Source of the DNA: Symbiodinium natans
Lineage: Eukaryota; Sar; Dinophyceae; Suessiales; Symbiodiniaceae
Direction: 5' to 3'
Assembly (NCBI GenBank): GCA_905221605.1
Contig: CAJNDS010002359.1
Location: 57,501-121,500, forward strand
Length of the DNA: 64,000 nucleotides
This document shows positions 28,249 to 38,900 of this stretch, piece after piece. Below the pieces are notes generated by a model that saw nothing but the letters and a program-made list of their open reading frames with translations, made no database searches and was not told where the DNA came from. Made by a program: the position numbers and the translations under genes. Within the stretch, counting starts at the first letter, position 1. Each line of letters opens with the position of its first letter.

Positions 28249-30069
28249 TCACCAGGACTCAGACGATTCGTCCTCGAGGTTGGAATCCGGTTCGTCCTCA
28301 AGGTCGGAACCAGGTGGTTGTTTAACGCCCATCTCACGAACTGCCAGCCCAAGCTGCTGTCTTTGGCAACCCAGCTCATCTACATGTGATCTTCGCCCGT
28401 CGCTATCCTCAAGCATTGTGGCTCGCAATCGTTGAGCGGCAGCTGGCGGCATTTGGCACAGAAAATCTACGTGGGCCTCCATCGCCCATTCTGGGTGGGT
28501 CGCAGCAACCTCCCGTAGCAACCTGTAGCTCTGGGAGAAGTCCAGCTGCAATGTGCGGGTTGCCAGCATTACACGGGGATTCCGAAAGGCAGGCAGAAGA
28601 CTACAAGTATAAGATGCAAATATGAAGGCGGAAGTCCCGTGAAGGTACCAGGACCAACTCTGCTCAAGTTCATCCGTCTCTCCAGCATGGACGAAAGAGA
28701 TAAGCTTCGCGAGGGCCCCCAGACTGAACGCAGGACCAAAGAGGCAACAAAACGCATCAAGTACCCTTCGACCGACAAAGTCGACTAGCCGACGCTGGCT
28801 CCAGTTGCAAGGTGAAGTCTTTTGCGCGCCACTGTCTTGCCATGGATCATCTTGTTCCTCTTGATCGTCAGGGTCCCATGGGTCACACATCCCCGAAAAA
28901 TTTGGTAGCCAGCCGTACCGTGATGCAAGTACAGGGTATATACCAATTACGACACAAATGGCCAGCAGCATTGCAACCGCAAGCTTCAGCAAACCCAGCG
29001 CGTGAAGAGACCAATCCTGGATCATGGCTACACTTATGAGCCTGCGGAGTAGGGGTCCGAAGGTGAACGGCGCAATGACAAAATGCTGCACAAATGTCCA
29101 GCACATTCCGCTGTAAAACAAAACTTTCTCCATGTGGTGCAGTTCCTCCAAGGATAGCGGGGGTGGACGGCAGTACGGCATATCACGGTCGCCGCGAAGT
29201 CCCAGTGTCAATAAATCTGCAGTTGGCTCCTGCGGACGCACGGCGGAGACCATTCTATAAGGCACGCTGTATGTGATCGAATACATGTAGTCTCCATGGC
29301 ATACTGACAACGCAAGGGCCGTGAGTTTGAGCTCAGTCGCAGCCAGGAGGAGGAGTGGTGGAAGTATCGTGAACATCGTTTGCCAAATATTGAGCTGGTA
29401 GTAGCACCCGGAGCCTGGGGCGATAAATACTTCCACAGCGCCCGTGGCCCACACAAAAGCAGCAACACAAGCAAGAGACTGGCAATACCACGATGCCAGT
29501 CCAATCCTTATGGTCGTAACTTCTCGAAGCCCATTCAGCAGACCCCAGTCGTGCGCAAGGGTCAGTGTAGACCACATGACGATAAATAGCAGGTACATGA
29601 ATCTGCTGCGACCTTCAGCCAGGTGGTTTTCAATCTTCTCACGGACGGTTTCATCTTCGCACTGCATTGCACTCGCGCTTGTTTCGAACGCCTGGCGGCT
29701 TGAGGCATCCAACTGGAGAGTCAAGTATGTAAAACACGACGGAAGAATGCCGTACATAGCCCCTGGCGTGAACAACCAAGATCCGACAGACAGCACGGGG
29801 TAGCTGGCTCGAAGTGCCTGGCCATTTTGGATTTGTACAAACAACGGAAAGCCGGTCCACCAACCACTAAAGTTCCCGGTGCTCAGCTCAACATTCTCAA
29901 CAGCAGTTGCAGGCAAAGTGGGAACCCCGGCATACCGGATGAAAACGCATCCCTCTGTGCATGCGACAAAATCTGAAGTCTCCATCTTCCTGGTCAGCAA
30001 GGCCACAAAGGGAGAGAGAGCTAAGCACGTGCGTGCCAAGCACATGAAGTACGAGACGAGACCAGCCAT
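28249..30069 (-). CDS. Intronless polytopic membrane protein, unknown family
   Basis: A 606-codon uninterrupted frame, ATG at 30069 (the frame opens three codons earlier at a TTG). I count eight or nine hydrophobic segments, for example SYFMCLARTCLALSPFVALL near the start, FMYLLFIVMWSTLTLAHDW, TMFTILPPLLLLAATELKL, LLKLAVAMLLAICVVIGIY and STSAFIFASY-like segments near residue 480. A cytoplasmic loop is acidic and tryptophan-rich (DPWDPDDQEEQDDPW) and the C-terminus is a hydrophilic tail ending in acidic duplicated GSDLEDEPDSNLEDE. I recognise no family; transport or sensing is possible but unproven. The lack of introns, beside a gene with dozens, and a degenerate leader-like sequence at 30090-30106 suggest origin by retroposition. 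Confidence 0.75.
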   Translation of the reverse strand: MAGLVSYFMCLARTCLALSPFVALLTRKMETSDFVACTEGCVFIRYAGVPTLPATAVENVELSTGNFSGWWTGFPLFVQIQNGQALRASYPVLSVGSWLFTPGAMYGILPSCFTYLTLQLDASSRQAFETSASAMQCEDETVREKIENHLAEGRSRFMYLLFIVMWSTLTLAHDWGLLNGLREVTTIRIGLASWYCQSLACVAAFVWATGAVEVFIAPGSGCYYQLNIWQTMFTILPPLLLLAATELKLTALALSVCHGDYMYSITYSVPYRMVSAVRPQEPTADLLTLGLRGDRDMPYCRPPPLSLEELHHMEKVLFYSGMCWTFVQHFVIAPFTFGPLLRRLISVAMIQDWSLHALGLLKLAVAMLLAICVVIGIYPVLASRYGWLPNFSGMCDPWDPDDQEEQDDPWQDSGAQKTSPCNWSQRRLVDFVGRRVLDAFCCLFGPAFSLGALAKLISFVHAGETDELEQSWSWYLHGTSAFIFASYTCSLLPAFRNPRVMLATRTLQLDFSQSYRLLREVAATHPEWAMEAHVDFLCQMPPAAAQRLRATMLEDSDGRRSHVDELGCQRQQLGLAVREMGVKQPPGSDLEDEPDSNLEDESSESW

Positions 30070-30089
30070 GGAGCTCAAGCAGTTTCACG

Positions 30090-30106
30090 ACTGAGCCAAA
30101 AGACTA
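30090..30106 (-). other. Degenerate spliced-leader-like sequence
   Basis: On the minus strand this reads TAGTCTTTTGGCTCAGT, which matches the dinoflagellate leader 3' part TAGCCATTTTGGCTCAAG with one substitution and two single-A deletions. It lies about 20 bp upstream of the ATG at 30069, where a leader remnant of a retroposed mRNA would be. Confidence 0.4.
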
Positions 30107-30594
30107 GTAGATTGCAAACATCTAAGTAATCAGCACATATCTGCGCCAAACAAACATGCAGCAGTGCAACAATGCTGGCAGTTGGTGGGAGGGCGCCGCA
30201 CTTGTGCATGTCGAAGTTTTTTGTCGAAGTTGTCAGGCAGACACTGACATCGAGGCCACTACGATAGCCGCAGTTCCGCCACTCTTCAAGCGAATAAGTG
30301 GCTCCGTTTTGCACAAGCTCAGAACGAAACGTTGGACAGTGAAGCAAGGAGTAATTACGCATAGCAATGCCGAAACAATGCACTTCCTGCCGCTGCACCC
30401 ACCCCAGCTGCCCAGCTTGCAGAAACGGAAAGCTGAAGCGTGACGAAAAACAATAGTTTATGTTTTTCATTCCCCACATGTTTGTGTGGGGTTCTTACTT
30501 TTGGGGCTGTCCTGCCGCCGCCGCCGCCGCCTCCTCCTTCTCCGCCCTTCGCCCTCCTCCTTCGCCTCCTTCCGAGCGCGCGTGAGGGGCTCGG

Positions 30595-31760
30595 TTGGGT
30601 AGAACTGGCTTTGCAGGGCTCGGTTGGCGTCTGAGCCTTGGGATGAACGGACCGGCGTCCGCCAAGGCACCGTGCTTGGCCCCCTTCTGCTTAACATCAT
30701 TTTTGCTGGTATTTCGGCCGCCGTTCGTGCAGCTTGTCCTGGTGTCCCTCTGGGCCGCGGTCCTCGTGCACCGCGTGTAACTCTGTTGTTATACGCTGGT
30801 GATCTAGTTGTTTTGGCCGATTCGGAAAGTGGCCTGCAACGTGCACTTGACGCCATTGGTGCTTGGGGAGCCCGTTGGCGTTTCTCCTTTGGCAAAGGCC
30901 CCGATAAAACAGCTGTTCTTGCTGTCGGCTGTAGGTCTCGTGACTTTCGGTTCGTGCTTCAGGGCTCCGTTGTCCCTGTCGTCCCTGATAATCGCTACTT
31001 GGATGTCATTTTCCAGGCTTCCAAAAAGTGGAACAAGCAAACCGAAAGCTTGATCTCTAAAAGCACCCGCAAATTCCACCAATGCATTGCCTGGGCAGAA
31101 AGCCGTGGTTTGCACATGAGTTTTCGTTGAAGCCTACTTCAGTCATATGTGCTGCCTTCAATGACACATGGTGCTGCTTTCCGTGATGACACGCCTATAC
31201 GGCGCTTGGATAAGCATGTGCGCCGCGGCGCTTGCACTGCGCTTGCTGTGTTGGCCAACAGGCGCACCCAATGCAGCCGTTTTGGGTGAACGGTGAACTC
31301 GGTTGGGACCCATTCGCGGTGCAAGTATTTTTGGGCAAGCCAGTTTGTTTGGTCGCCTTTGTTCGGCCACCCCTAGGTGTGGCCACCATCCCTTCTTGGA
31401 TGCCCATGCTGCCCATCACCGTGGCCTCAATCATCCATGCCTCTGCGGGTGCGATGATTGGAGCCTGCTCCATGCCTTGCGCACGTGCCCTCGTTTTTCG
31501 CCCTGGGGGCGCATATGGGTGCAACGCTTGCCAACTCTTAGCTGCAACTGGGATGCACTGTCTGACGACAGCCTTTTGCGGCTCGTCTTTGCGCCGCAGG
31601 AGATGGGCAACACTCGTTCATCTATGATTGCCCATGTGCTCTTCGTTGCAAGCGTTTGCAGAGCGCAGCGATCTTGGCTGAGAGTCTTAGAGCCACCATC
31701 ACTCCGTTGTATATATGCTTTCTTCTTGCTGGTCTCAGCAGCGGCGTCGTGATTTTTTTT
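30595..31760 (+). mobile_element. LINE reverse-transcriptase fragment, decayed
   Basis: Frame 30624-31130 carries RT motif B (GVRQGTVLGPLLLNIIFAGI) and a damaged motif C, YAGDLVVLAD in place of YADD, then the KTAVLAVGC strand and a thumb-like stretch. After a stop and frameshift, frame 31303-31752 carries the C-terminal knuckle CLCGCDDWSLLHALRTCPRF. Loss of the catalytic aspartate and the frame breaks indicate a dead copy. It is in opposite orientation to most elements to its right. Confidence 0.75.
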
Positions 31761-31849
31761 CGTACTGATTTTTGCTTTCTTATCTTTTGTACCAGGACGC
31801 ATGCGGCTGACGTGGCCCATTTTCTATATACACATATACTTTGTTTCAC

Positions 31850-32860
31850 TTTTCTGTAGTGGCTGACCGCAAGTCGGTTGTTTCAGGACTCTTGCTTGCC
31901 TGCCTGCAAGGAAAGGAAACGAACGTGCTCGACTTTCTTGTGAGTCCACCAGCTACCCAACTTGGATCCAGGTGCAACCCTGTTAATGTGGCACCCCAAC
32001 ATCACCTGGTCTTCGTTGGCCAGGACAGATGATATAGGTTCTGGGTGCCCTGCATGAAATGAGCTCAAGCGCTCAACGGAGTCAAGTCCTCCAAAACCCT
32101 TGGCTTAGAATCGGGGCCTCCACACACACACACCCTCCGAAAGTTTTTCCATTTTTGTCACCGGTGAGTCCTCCGCCATAGCCCGTCACCGCCATAGGCC
32201 CTCCTCCTCCAGCACCGACCTTGGAAATCCTTAGTGTCGTCGTCATAATCGTCGTCACCAGGAGCGTCCAGGAGACCCCAGCTGCCACAGCAATAGGTCA
32301 GGAGGCCCCCGCTCTCCACAACGACCCACAGCACGTCCACTAAGACCGAAGCCGGCGGCGACCACATTACATAATTCCCCAGTCAGTGTCGTCGCAGTCG
32401 TCAGGGACCTCCAGCTGTCATGAAAGGCCCATGTCCACGGGCAAACTCTCCGGTAGCCCCCAGCGGCAAAGCCCGCAAGAGGTAGTTGCTGCGTGGCGCC
32501 GCGCGCATAAGCACCCCAGCCACCAGGCGGCTTGCAAGTCGGGCACTGTCGGGATGCTAGTTTGGCGCGCAGGTTGGCCTGGAGGAAGGCGTCACTGCCA
32601 AGAGGCGTGCCGCCACAACACCTTGGCGATCTGCTGGTAACGCCCAGTCCCCAACCCACACCGGTGGCTCGCCCCGTCGGCACTCTCGCACGGAGGCCAG
32701 GGGGCTCCTCCCCAGCCGAATTCAAGCCCGCATTTTGCCAAAATGGAGGTCCACGTTCGCATGCGTTTTGAGTGAAATGCCCGGCAGGTCCAAGGCTGGC
32801 ACCGTGCGGTCTGGCGTGGATAACATATCCAGGAACGCAAAGCTTTTTTTTGTCGCACGC
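31850..32860. other. No supported gene
   Basis: GC-rich with several long shadow frames on the minus strand and CA repeats near 32125. The protein-like segment VPTGRATGVGWGLG (minus, about 32660) belongs to no family I recognise; it may be 3' flank of the retroelement copy to the right. Confidence 0.4.
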
Positions 32861-32869
32861 CTTTTTCCG

Positions 32870-33710
32870 TAGCATGTCCTCGCGTGGGGGACCTCGTGCA
32901 GCTCAGGCACGGCATCATCGCCGTTGCTCTCGCCCGCAAGGGGCAGCTCGAGCAGGGAGGAGGTGAGCCGTGACAGCCAAGAGCGCCGCCCATCGCGCAA
33001 CCCAGGCAGTACGAACACCAGCTGCCGCCTTCATGGCATTCGAAGTCTGTTGAACTCGATGTCAGCGCGGTACTGCTCCCAGTCAAATGGACAACGCATC
33101 TGCATGTCCTGACAACATCAATCAGATCGCAAATGCGATTAATTGTTGTATTCCACGGCGCTTTTCCCGCAGGCGAGTGAGTCGCTATGCCGCTAGGTAC
33201 AAGGCCAGTCCTCGTCGAGTACCCCGCTGCGCCGCTGCTGCCTCATGGGCGGGAAGACGGCTGGCAGTCACCGGGAAGGCGTGGCGGGCATCCGCCAACA
33301 CTTCCGCCACCCCTCGTTCCATCTGCCGCCAACCTCGCTGCCCAGAACAAGTAGCCGCTGTGGCCCCCCCACGGCTAGCTCTGGGTAGGCGGCGCGCTTG
33401 CGGCGCTCAGCGACCCGCAGCATGGCCGTCCAGGCGACACTAACGTCGCGTCGCAAAATAGGGCGCCGCCATCGGGTGTGGCTCCATACACGACAAAATC
33501 GAAGCGGCGACGGTCCTCGGGCCGCACCCCCGGAGCAGTCGTGCGGCCCAACCACTGCTGTGGCACATCTTGGCCCTCAGGCCCGACCGCTTCGCGTGCG
33601 ACCCGGAGCCAAGCCCTTTCGACCACCTTGGCCTGTCTTGCCAGCAAACCTGTTCTCGGGCAGGCGAGGGCATGGTCGCCCAACGATTGGAATTTCACAC
33701 ATCACGTGAC
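32870..33710 (-). mobile_element. R2-like LINE C-terminal fragment (copy E), frameshifted
   Basis: Starting at 33698, the frame LACPRTGLLARQAKVVERAW with PQQWLGRTTAPGV and RRFDFVVYGATPDG parallels the C-terminal part of the intact copy (LGDHFVACPRTGLLPRR, RRLDLVVYGATPGG). After frame shifts it continues as AYPELAVGGPQRLLVLGSEV and ends near 32870 with SLLELPLAGE...VPELHEV, again collinear with the intact copy's tail. It has the CCHC knuckle remnant and endonuclease strand but no RT. Confidence 0.75.
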
Positions 33711-33719
33711 AAAGTTGCC

Positions 33720-34097
33720 AGCGTGCGATGACTGGTCGCCAAACGCAGCACCAAAACATGCAACCGGTGTCACCACGGCGTCGAAAAATTTTACCCGAAG
33801 AGCCAATGAGACGTGCTTGTCGCAAAAATCTGCTTGTTCGCCCAGAAAGCACGCGCACCTGCATGGAGATGAAATTCGACATCCGAGGTTTGACCACCGT
33901 ACCATGAGCAGAATTTGTTGCAGCGAGAGCGCGCACAGCAAAATGTCAGCAGCGAAGCGGGGGTCAGTCAACACCTGCGTATGCGTTTGAAGCTGAATCC
34001 TAAAATGCTGTCCTGTTTGTTTCCAATCACGCACCGCCCACTCCAACACGGCGCAAAACATATAACACACAAGCCTCAATGTAAGCGGCCCAACCAC
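33720..34097 (-). mobile_element. LINE fragment of a different clade (RT palm/thumb)
   Basis: RFAADILLCALSLQQILLMV resembles a damaged RT motif C context (RFADDILLFALS), and HVSLALRVKFFDAVVTPVAC matches the LINE thumb segment that usually reads NKxVSLxxRLxxFDAVVTPxxLYG. The two segments are closer together than in an intact RT, so there is an internal deletion. Confidence 0.65.
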
Positions 34098-34249
34098 CTA
34101 ATCGTTTGATGGTCCTCGAAGATGGTTTGCACATAGCACACAGCCACTCAGATTCAAGACCCATCCTGTCGTACAAGACCACGGTGAATTTTCATAAAAC
34201 ACGCAATGCGCTTTGGCCTAGTAGGCGTCGCGTAGCACGCCGCCACGTC

Positions 34250-34375
<126 letters not shown>

Positions 34376-34500
34376 CGAGTCCTCGAACGATCGTGTGTCA
34401 CGATCAGAACAAAAGTGAAACCATTATGTACATGATTTTTTTTTTTTTCCTCGCGGCGGTCGTGATCCAGGTCCCCACACCCCCCCTATGTACACACGTC

Positions 34501-35919
34501 TCACCGAAGCGGCAGGCGGCTGGGCCCCGCGAAATCGGCGAGCTCAAGGACATCAGCGAGGGGGGCCCCGTCCGGCGAGCCCGGCAGCGCCGGCATCGTC
34601 CAGACACCCAGGGCCGTGCTGGCAACTGCCCTCTGCACGGCGACCGAGAGCAGGCCCCACCATCGCCTTGCCCACCCCTGGGCCGCCGTGGCACGCAGGG
34701 TTGCAGGGGCCCTCTGAACGCGGAGACGCAGGAGCTGGCGAACGAAGCGCTGGCACTCCTCGCCCCACCTGCCGCCCACCTCCGCCGCGAGCACGACGAG
34801 CCGTTGCGGACCTCCCCGCAGGAGCTCGGGATATCGCGCGTGCTTGCGGCGGCGCGCGGCCGCCAACGCGGCCCCGTCTCGCACGTCGGCACCTGGGACT
34901 GGGCGACCCGCTCGCGTCAGGGGCGAGACAAGCGTCGCGTCACAACAGAGTGCCTCACCGCCCGGCGTGGCCCCGTACACCACCAAGTCCAAGCGGCGGC
35001 GGTCCGCAGGCGCAACGCCAGGTGCCGTGGTCCGGGCCAGCCACTGCTGTGGCACTACTCGGCCCTCCGCCCCGACCGCCTCACGCGCGACCTGCACCCA
35101 CGCGCGCTCAAGGACAAAGCCTCGGCGCGGCAGCAAGCCAGTACGCGGGCAGGCGACGAAGTGGTCACCTAACGCATCGGCCTGTCCATGGCAGCCGGGA
35201 GCTCCGTCGCCTCCACAATGCAGGGCGGTCAATGGTAGCGGCAGGCGGAGGCGTCGCCTGAGGGCAATGTGCATCAAGTCTGGGGCCAGGGTCGCAGCTG
35301 CGTCAGCCGGTATGGCGGCGAGCCACATGCCCGCATGTTGCCCAGACTGAGAGCGAAAGAGGGCTCGCGCATCGGGCGCCATGGCCGGGAGCAGTTCGCG
35401 TTCTCGGAAGGACGTGTGGAGTGCGAGAACAGCGCGTCGCTGCCAGCCAGGGCCACCGAGCCCGAGCTCACCGTCTGTAGCCGGGACCTGGGCCCCGTCG
35501 GCACATGCCGCCCAGTGAGGCCGCTCCTCCCAACCAGCCGCGTCTAAGCGCTCCGTAGCCGCCGCCGCTGCCCGCACGCAGGGCGGTGCGGCGACTGCAT
35601 CGCCTTCGAGCGCGCGCACGAGTTGCTGGGCGACGTCGGGGAAGCGTTGGCGCAAAACTGGGAGGGCATCTGCCCAAGCCGCCCAGTATGCAGCCGGCGC
35701 AACCCGCTCTGCAGCCAACAAGCCCAGGCCCCCCAAGCTGGGCGGCAGGAAGGCGCCGAGGCGCGCTGCAATCCACGCAGCCTCCTCACCCGGGCCTTCC
35801 CCACCAAGAAGGCGCGTGACGACGTCCCATATCGCGTCATCGTGGGCCCGGGCATAAGGGAGGATGTGAAATGCTGCGCCCGGGGCGACGCGCAGTAGAC
35901 AAGGAGCAGCCACGCGCAC
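34501..35919 (-). CDS. Retrotransposon C-terminal part: CCHC knuckle and restriction-like endonuclease
   Basis: 472-codon frame overlapping the RT frame by about 375 bp, one base out of register; the true join is near 35890. Contents in order: RT thumb/connection sequence (GPGEEAAWIAARLGAFLPPS), RRLRLPLPL, a CCHC-like knuckle (C-x8-H-x3-C in CHGQADALGDHFVACPRTG), then RRLDLVVYG-x4-GEALCCDATLVSP and a downstream RRRKHARYPELL. D...D-A-T...K in this position is the PD-(D/E)xK restriction-like endonuclease arrangement of R2-clade elements, which nicks the target for priming. Identification is by motif only. Confidence 0.75.
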   Translation of the reverse strand: MRVAAPCLLRVAPGAAFHILPYARAHDDAIWDVVTRLLGGEGPGEEAAWIAARLGAFLPPSLGGLGLLAAERVAPAAYWAAWADALPVLRQRFPDVAQQLVRALEGDAVAAPPCVRAAAAATERLDAAGWEERPHWAACADGAQVPATDGELGLGGPGWQRRAVLALHTSFRERELLPAMAPDARALFRSQSGQHAGMWLAAIPADAAATLAPDLMHIALRRRLRLPLPLTALHCGGDGAPGCHGQADALGDHFVACPRTGLLPRRGFVLERAWVQVAREAVGAEGRVVPQQWLARTTAPGVAPADRRRLDLVVYGATPGGEALCCDATLVSPLTRAGRPVPGADVRDGAALAAARRRKHARYPELLRGGPQRLVVLAAEVGGRWGEECQRFVRQLLRLRVQRAPATLRATAAQGWARRWWGLLSVAVQRAVASTALGVWTMPALPGSPDGAPLADVLELADFAGPSRLPLR

Positions 35920-38900
35920 TGGAGGTCCGGCAGGAGCGGCAATCGCCGCAGCAACTCGGCCTCGGCGCGCAGGCGCTCTTCGGCCTGGGACGCAACGAAG
36001 TCCGGGTGGCCGATCGGGACGCCGAGTGCGACGAACCCACGCTGTTCGGGCGGCAAATCACCCCGCCAGACGTCCGGGCCTAAGGCGGCAACGTCCGGCG
36101 GCGCTGCGCCTCCCTGAGCGTTGTATATTTGTGTCTTGCCGAGGTTGGCTGCGACGCCCGCGCCGCGCTCAACCTCACCTGCAACGACACCTCCCAGGTG
36201 CCCAGATCGCTCCGGCGTAGTCACGACGTAAAGATCGTCGAGAAACGCCAACAGGCGCTCGCCCTGTGCGAGGCGAGCAGCCGCAGCCACGAGCGACTCG
36301 TGCTGGCCTAACGCATACAGGCCTGGCGCGAGGGGATCTCCCTGCTCAATCCCCTCCGCTTGGGAGATTTCGTGGAGGGTCCCCTCATCGTCCCACCACA
36401 GAAAAGTGGACGTGCGTGCATAAATGGCTCGGGCGAAGGGCAAAAGTGCCGGCACCACCTCGCTGAGCTTTGATAGGATTGCCGCCCGGCTGATAGTATC
36501 ATACGCACTCCTGCCGTCGAGGGAGACGACGGTCGCCCGCGGGTCGAACTCCACCGCAGAGCGCAGCATGGCAGCCAGGCTATCCGTGCCTGCACGGGTC
36601 CGCAACGCGAACTGAAACGGGCGCGTTGCTTCGTCGAGCTCCCCGGCATACGCGCGCGCCAAAGCACGAGAGACGAGGCGACGGAAGACATCTCCGGTGG
36701 CAATGCCTCTGACCCCTCCCTGTGGCTTGCGAAGGGCGGTGAGGCGCGACAAGGCCAGGGCGTCCAACGCAACCGGGGGAGCCTGCGCGCGAGCTGCGAC
36801 ATTGACCACGAATGTGAAGGCCTCTAAGGCACCCTCATCGTCGAGGAGCAACTTGTAGAACTCGACAGTGGCGCCCGACAGGCCAGCAGCTGACCCGCGC
36901 TTGGAGGTGCGAAGCGCGTCGGCGACTTGTTGCTTGGAGAGCGCGACCTCCTCCGCAGGGTGATGGTTCATCACGTGCTGCGGGACCGGTCGCAGCGGCT
37001 GCGGCGGCCGTCTGGAAGGGTCGGTGAGTGCTCGGAGCGTGGCTTCGTCCCCGGGCGCCAACGCGGCCGCAGTGAGGACCTGGCGCGCTCGGGAGAGCTC
37101 CCCTCGCCGGACCCGGGCACAGGCCGCAGCTGCGCGAGCCTCCGAGGCATCCGGGGTTGTGGGCTGCCGCGTGCGGGAGGGCACTGCGCCGAGCTGGCCA
37201 TGCAGGCTGTCCCAACGACCTTCCCGAAAGAGTTGCACCCGGCGGAGTAGAACGGCCCGACCTTCTCCACCCGTCTCGACGCAACGGGCAAGGAGCAAGC
37301 GCGGCAAAAGCAAGAAGAGCTTCCACGCCCGCACACACGCGACGTCGTCGCGGCCCTCATGCGCCACCCGAATCGCCTGAAGCGCGGAAACAAGCGCATG
37401 GCGGACTCCCGCGGCGAGAAAACGGGGCACGGTGTGCAGGGTGGGCACTTGGCGACGGAGCTCAGCGAGGAGATCAAGGCCGTCAAGCCACTGCCAAGCA
37501 GCGCGAGGGAAGTCGGGAAGGGAAACCGGCTGTCGATCCGGCACCTGGGCGTGGTCTGGAACCGGGGCCGCAGCAGTATCGCTGCCCGACGAATCATGGT
37601 CACGCTGACGCGCCCCAGAAGCCGGCGGAACGCCACGGCCCCGCCCACGGCGGCGTCCCCTCCCGCCGCGCGCGGATGTCTCGGCGGCTTCTCCATGAGG
37701 GGGAGCGGCGCCCGGGGCCGGCATGGCGCGGAAGCGATCGGAATGCCGGTCAAGCGCCGACGCCAGCTGCATGCCTCCGTAGCACTCGAGCAAGGCCTCC
37801 TGCACGGGCGCGAGCAAGTACGCATCCGGCTCCCGGAGCTGGCGGACCGCCCATCCGACGTGGACACGCGCACTGCTGGGCAGCCCCGCATCCTGGATGC
37901 GTGAGACGAGGTCAGGCAGGTGATGCTCGTGTGTTGGCGCGGCCTCCACAGCACGGACTACAGCTGCCACCAGCGTTTGCGGGCTGACGGGCTCGGACGC
38001 CATGAGCACGTGACGGGCTTCTTCCCACCAGCTGGCAGCACGCCGGTCTGCTCGCCATTCCGCAAGCGCAGCGACCGCGAGATCCGCCGCAGCTGCATGG
38101 AGAAGCGGAACGTACAGCCAGGAGTTGGTGCTTTCCCGCACATCGCCTGTAGGTGGGCCGCGCGACAGCCAGAACGCACTGCCACCTCCGCGCCCAGACA
38201 CGTGTGGGAGCGCCGGCGGCGCTGGCCTGACGGGCTCGGGCGCCCGCAGCTCCTCTGCTGGCCGGTTGCAACCGTGAGAGCAGCGAAGTCGCCCACGTTC
38301 GATGGCACGGTCGTATTCCCACCACAGCCGACTGCCGCAACCCCCGCAAGTCTGTCCGGCATTTGCCGGGACATGGATGTCATCCAGCTGGACATCCCGA
38401 GCGCAACCAGGGCACAGCCAGGCCGGTCGCCACGCTGCAATGCCCGCTTCGTGCCTAATCGGCTGCGGCGCCCAGTCCATGTCGCGGTGCGGCAAAGCAA
38501 CGAAGTTGACCCCGCCTGCTCCGCGCGTGGCCGCAACACGGTTGCAGCACAGCACAACGACGCCTGGAGGCGGCGGCGGTTCGGGCGCGTCGTTGGAGGT
38601 GAAGGTGCGGAGCGCGTAATCCTGCACGGCTTCCCGCACAGTCTCTTCACCAGAACGCCGAGCCGGCATCTGCACACCCTGTCGCGCGCACTCGTCGCGC
38701 AACGCCGCGTCGTGTCGGGCCGTCCACCCTTCCGGCTCGCACGCGGGGCAGCGACTGTGGCGGCACAAGGGGCATAGTAAGTCGGCTGGACGGGAGGCTT
38801 GCGCGCGGAACTGGGCTAAGCACCCGAGGTGCAGCTGGTGACGCGCACACGTCGGGAACGGCCGCGGCGCGCGCTCTCCAGACACGCTCGGTTGGAGGGC

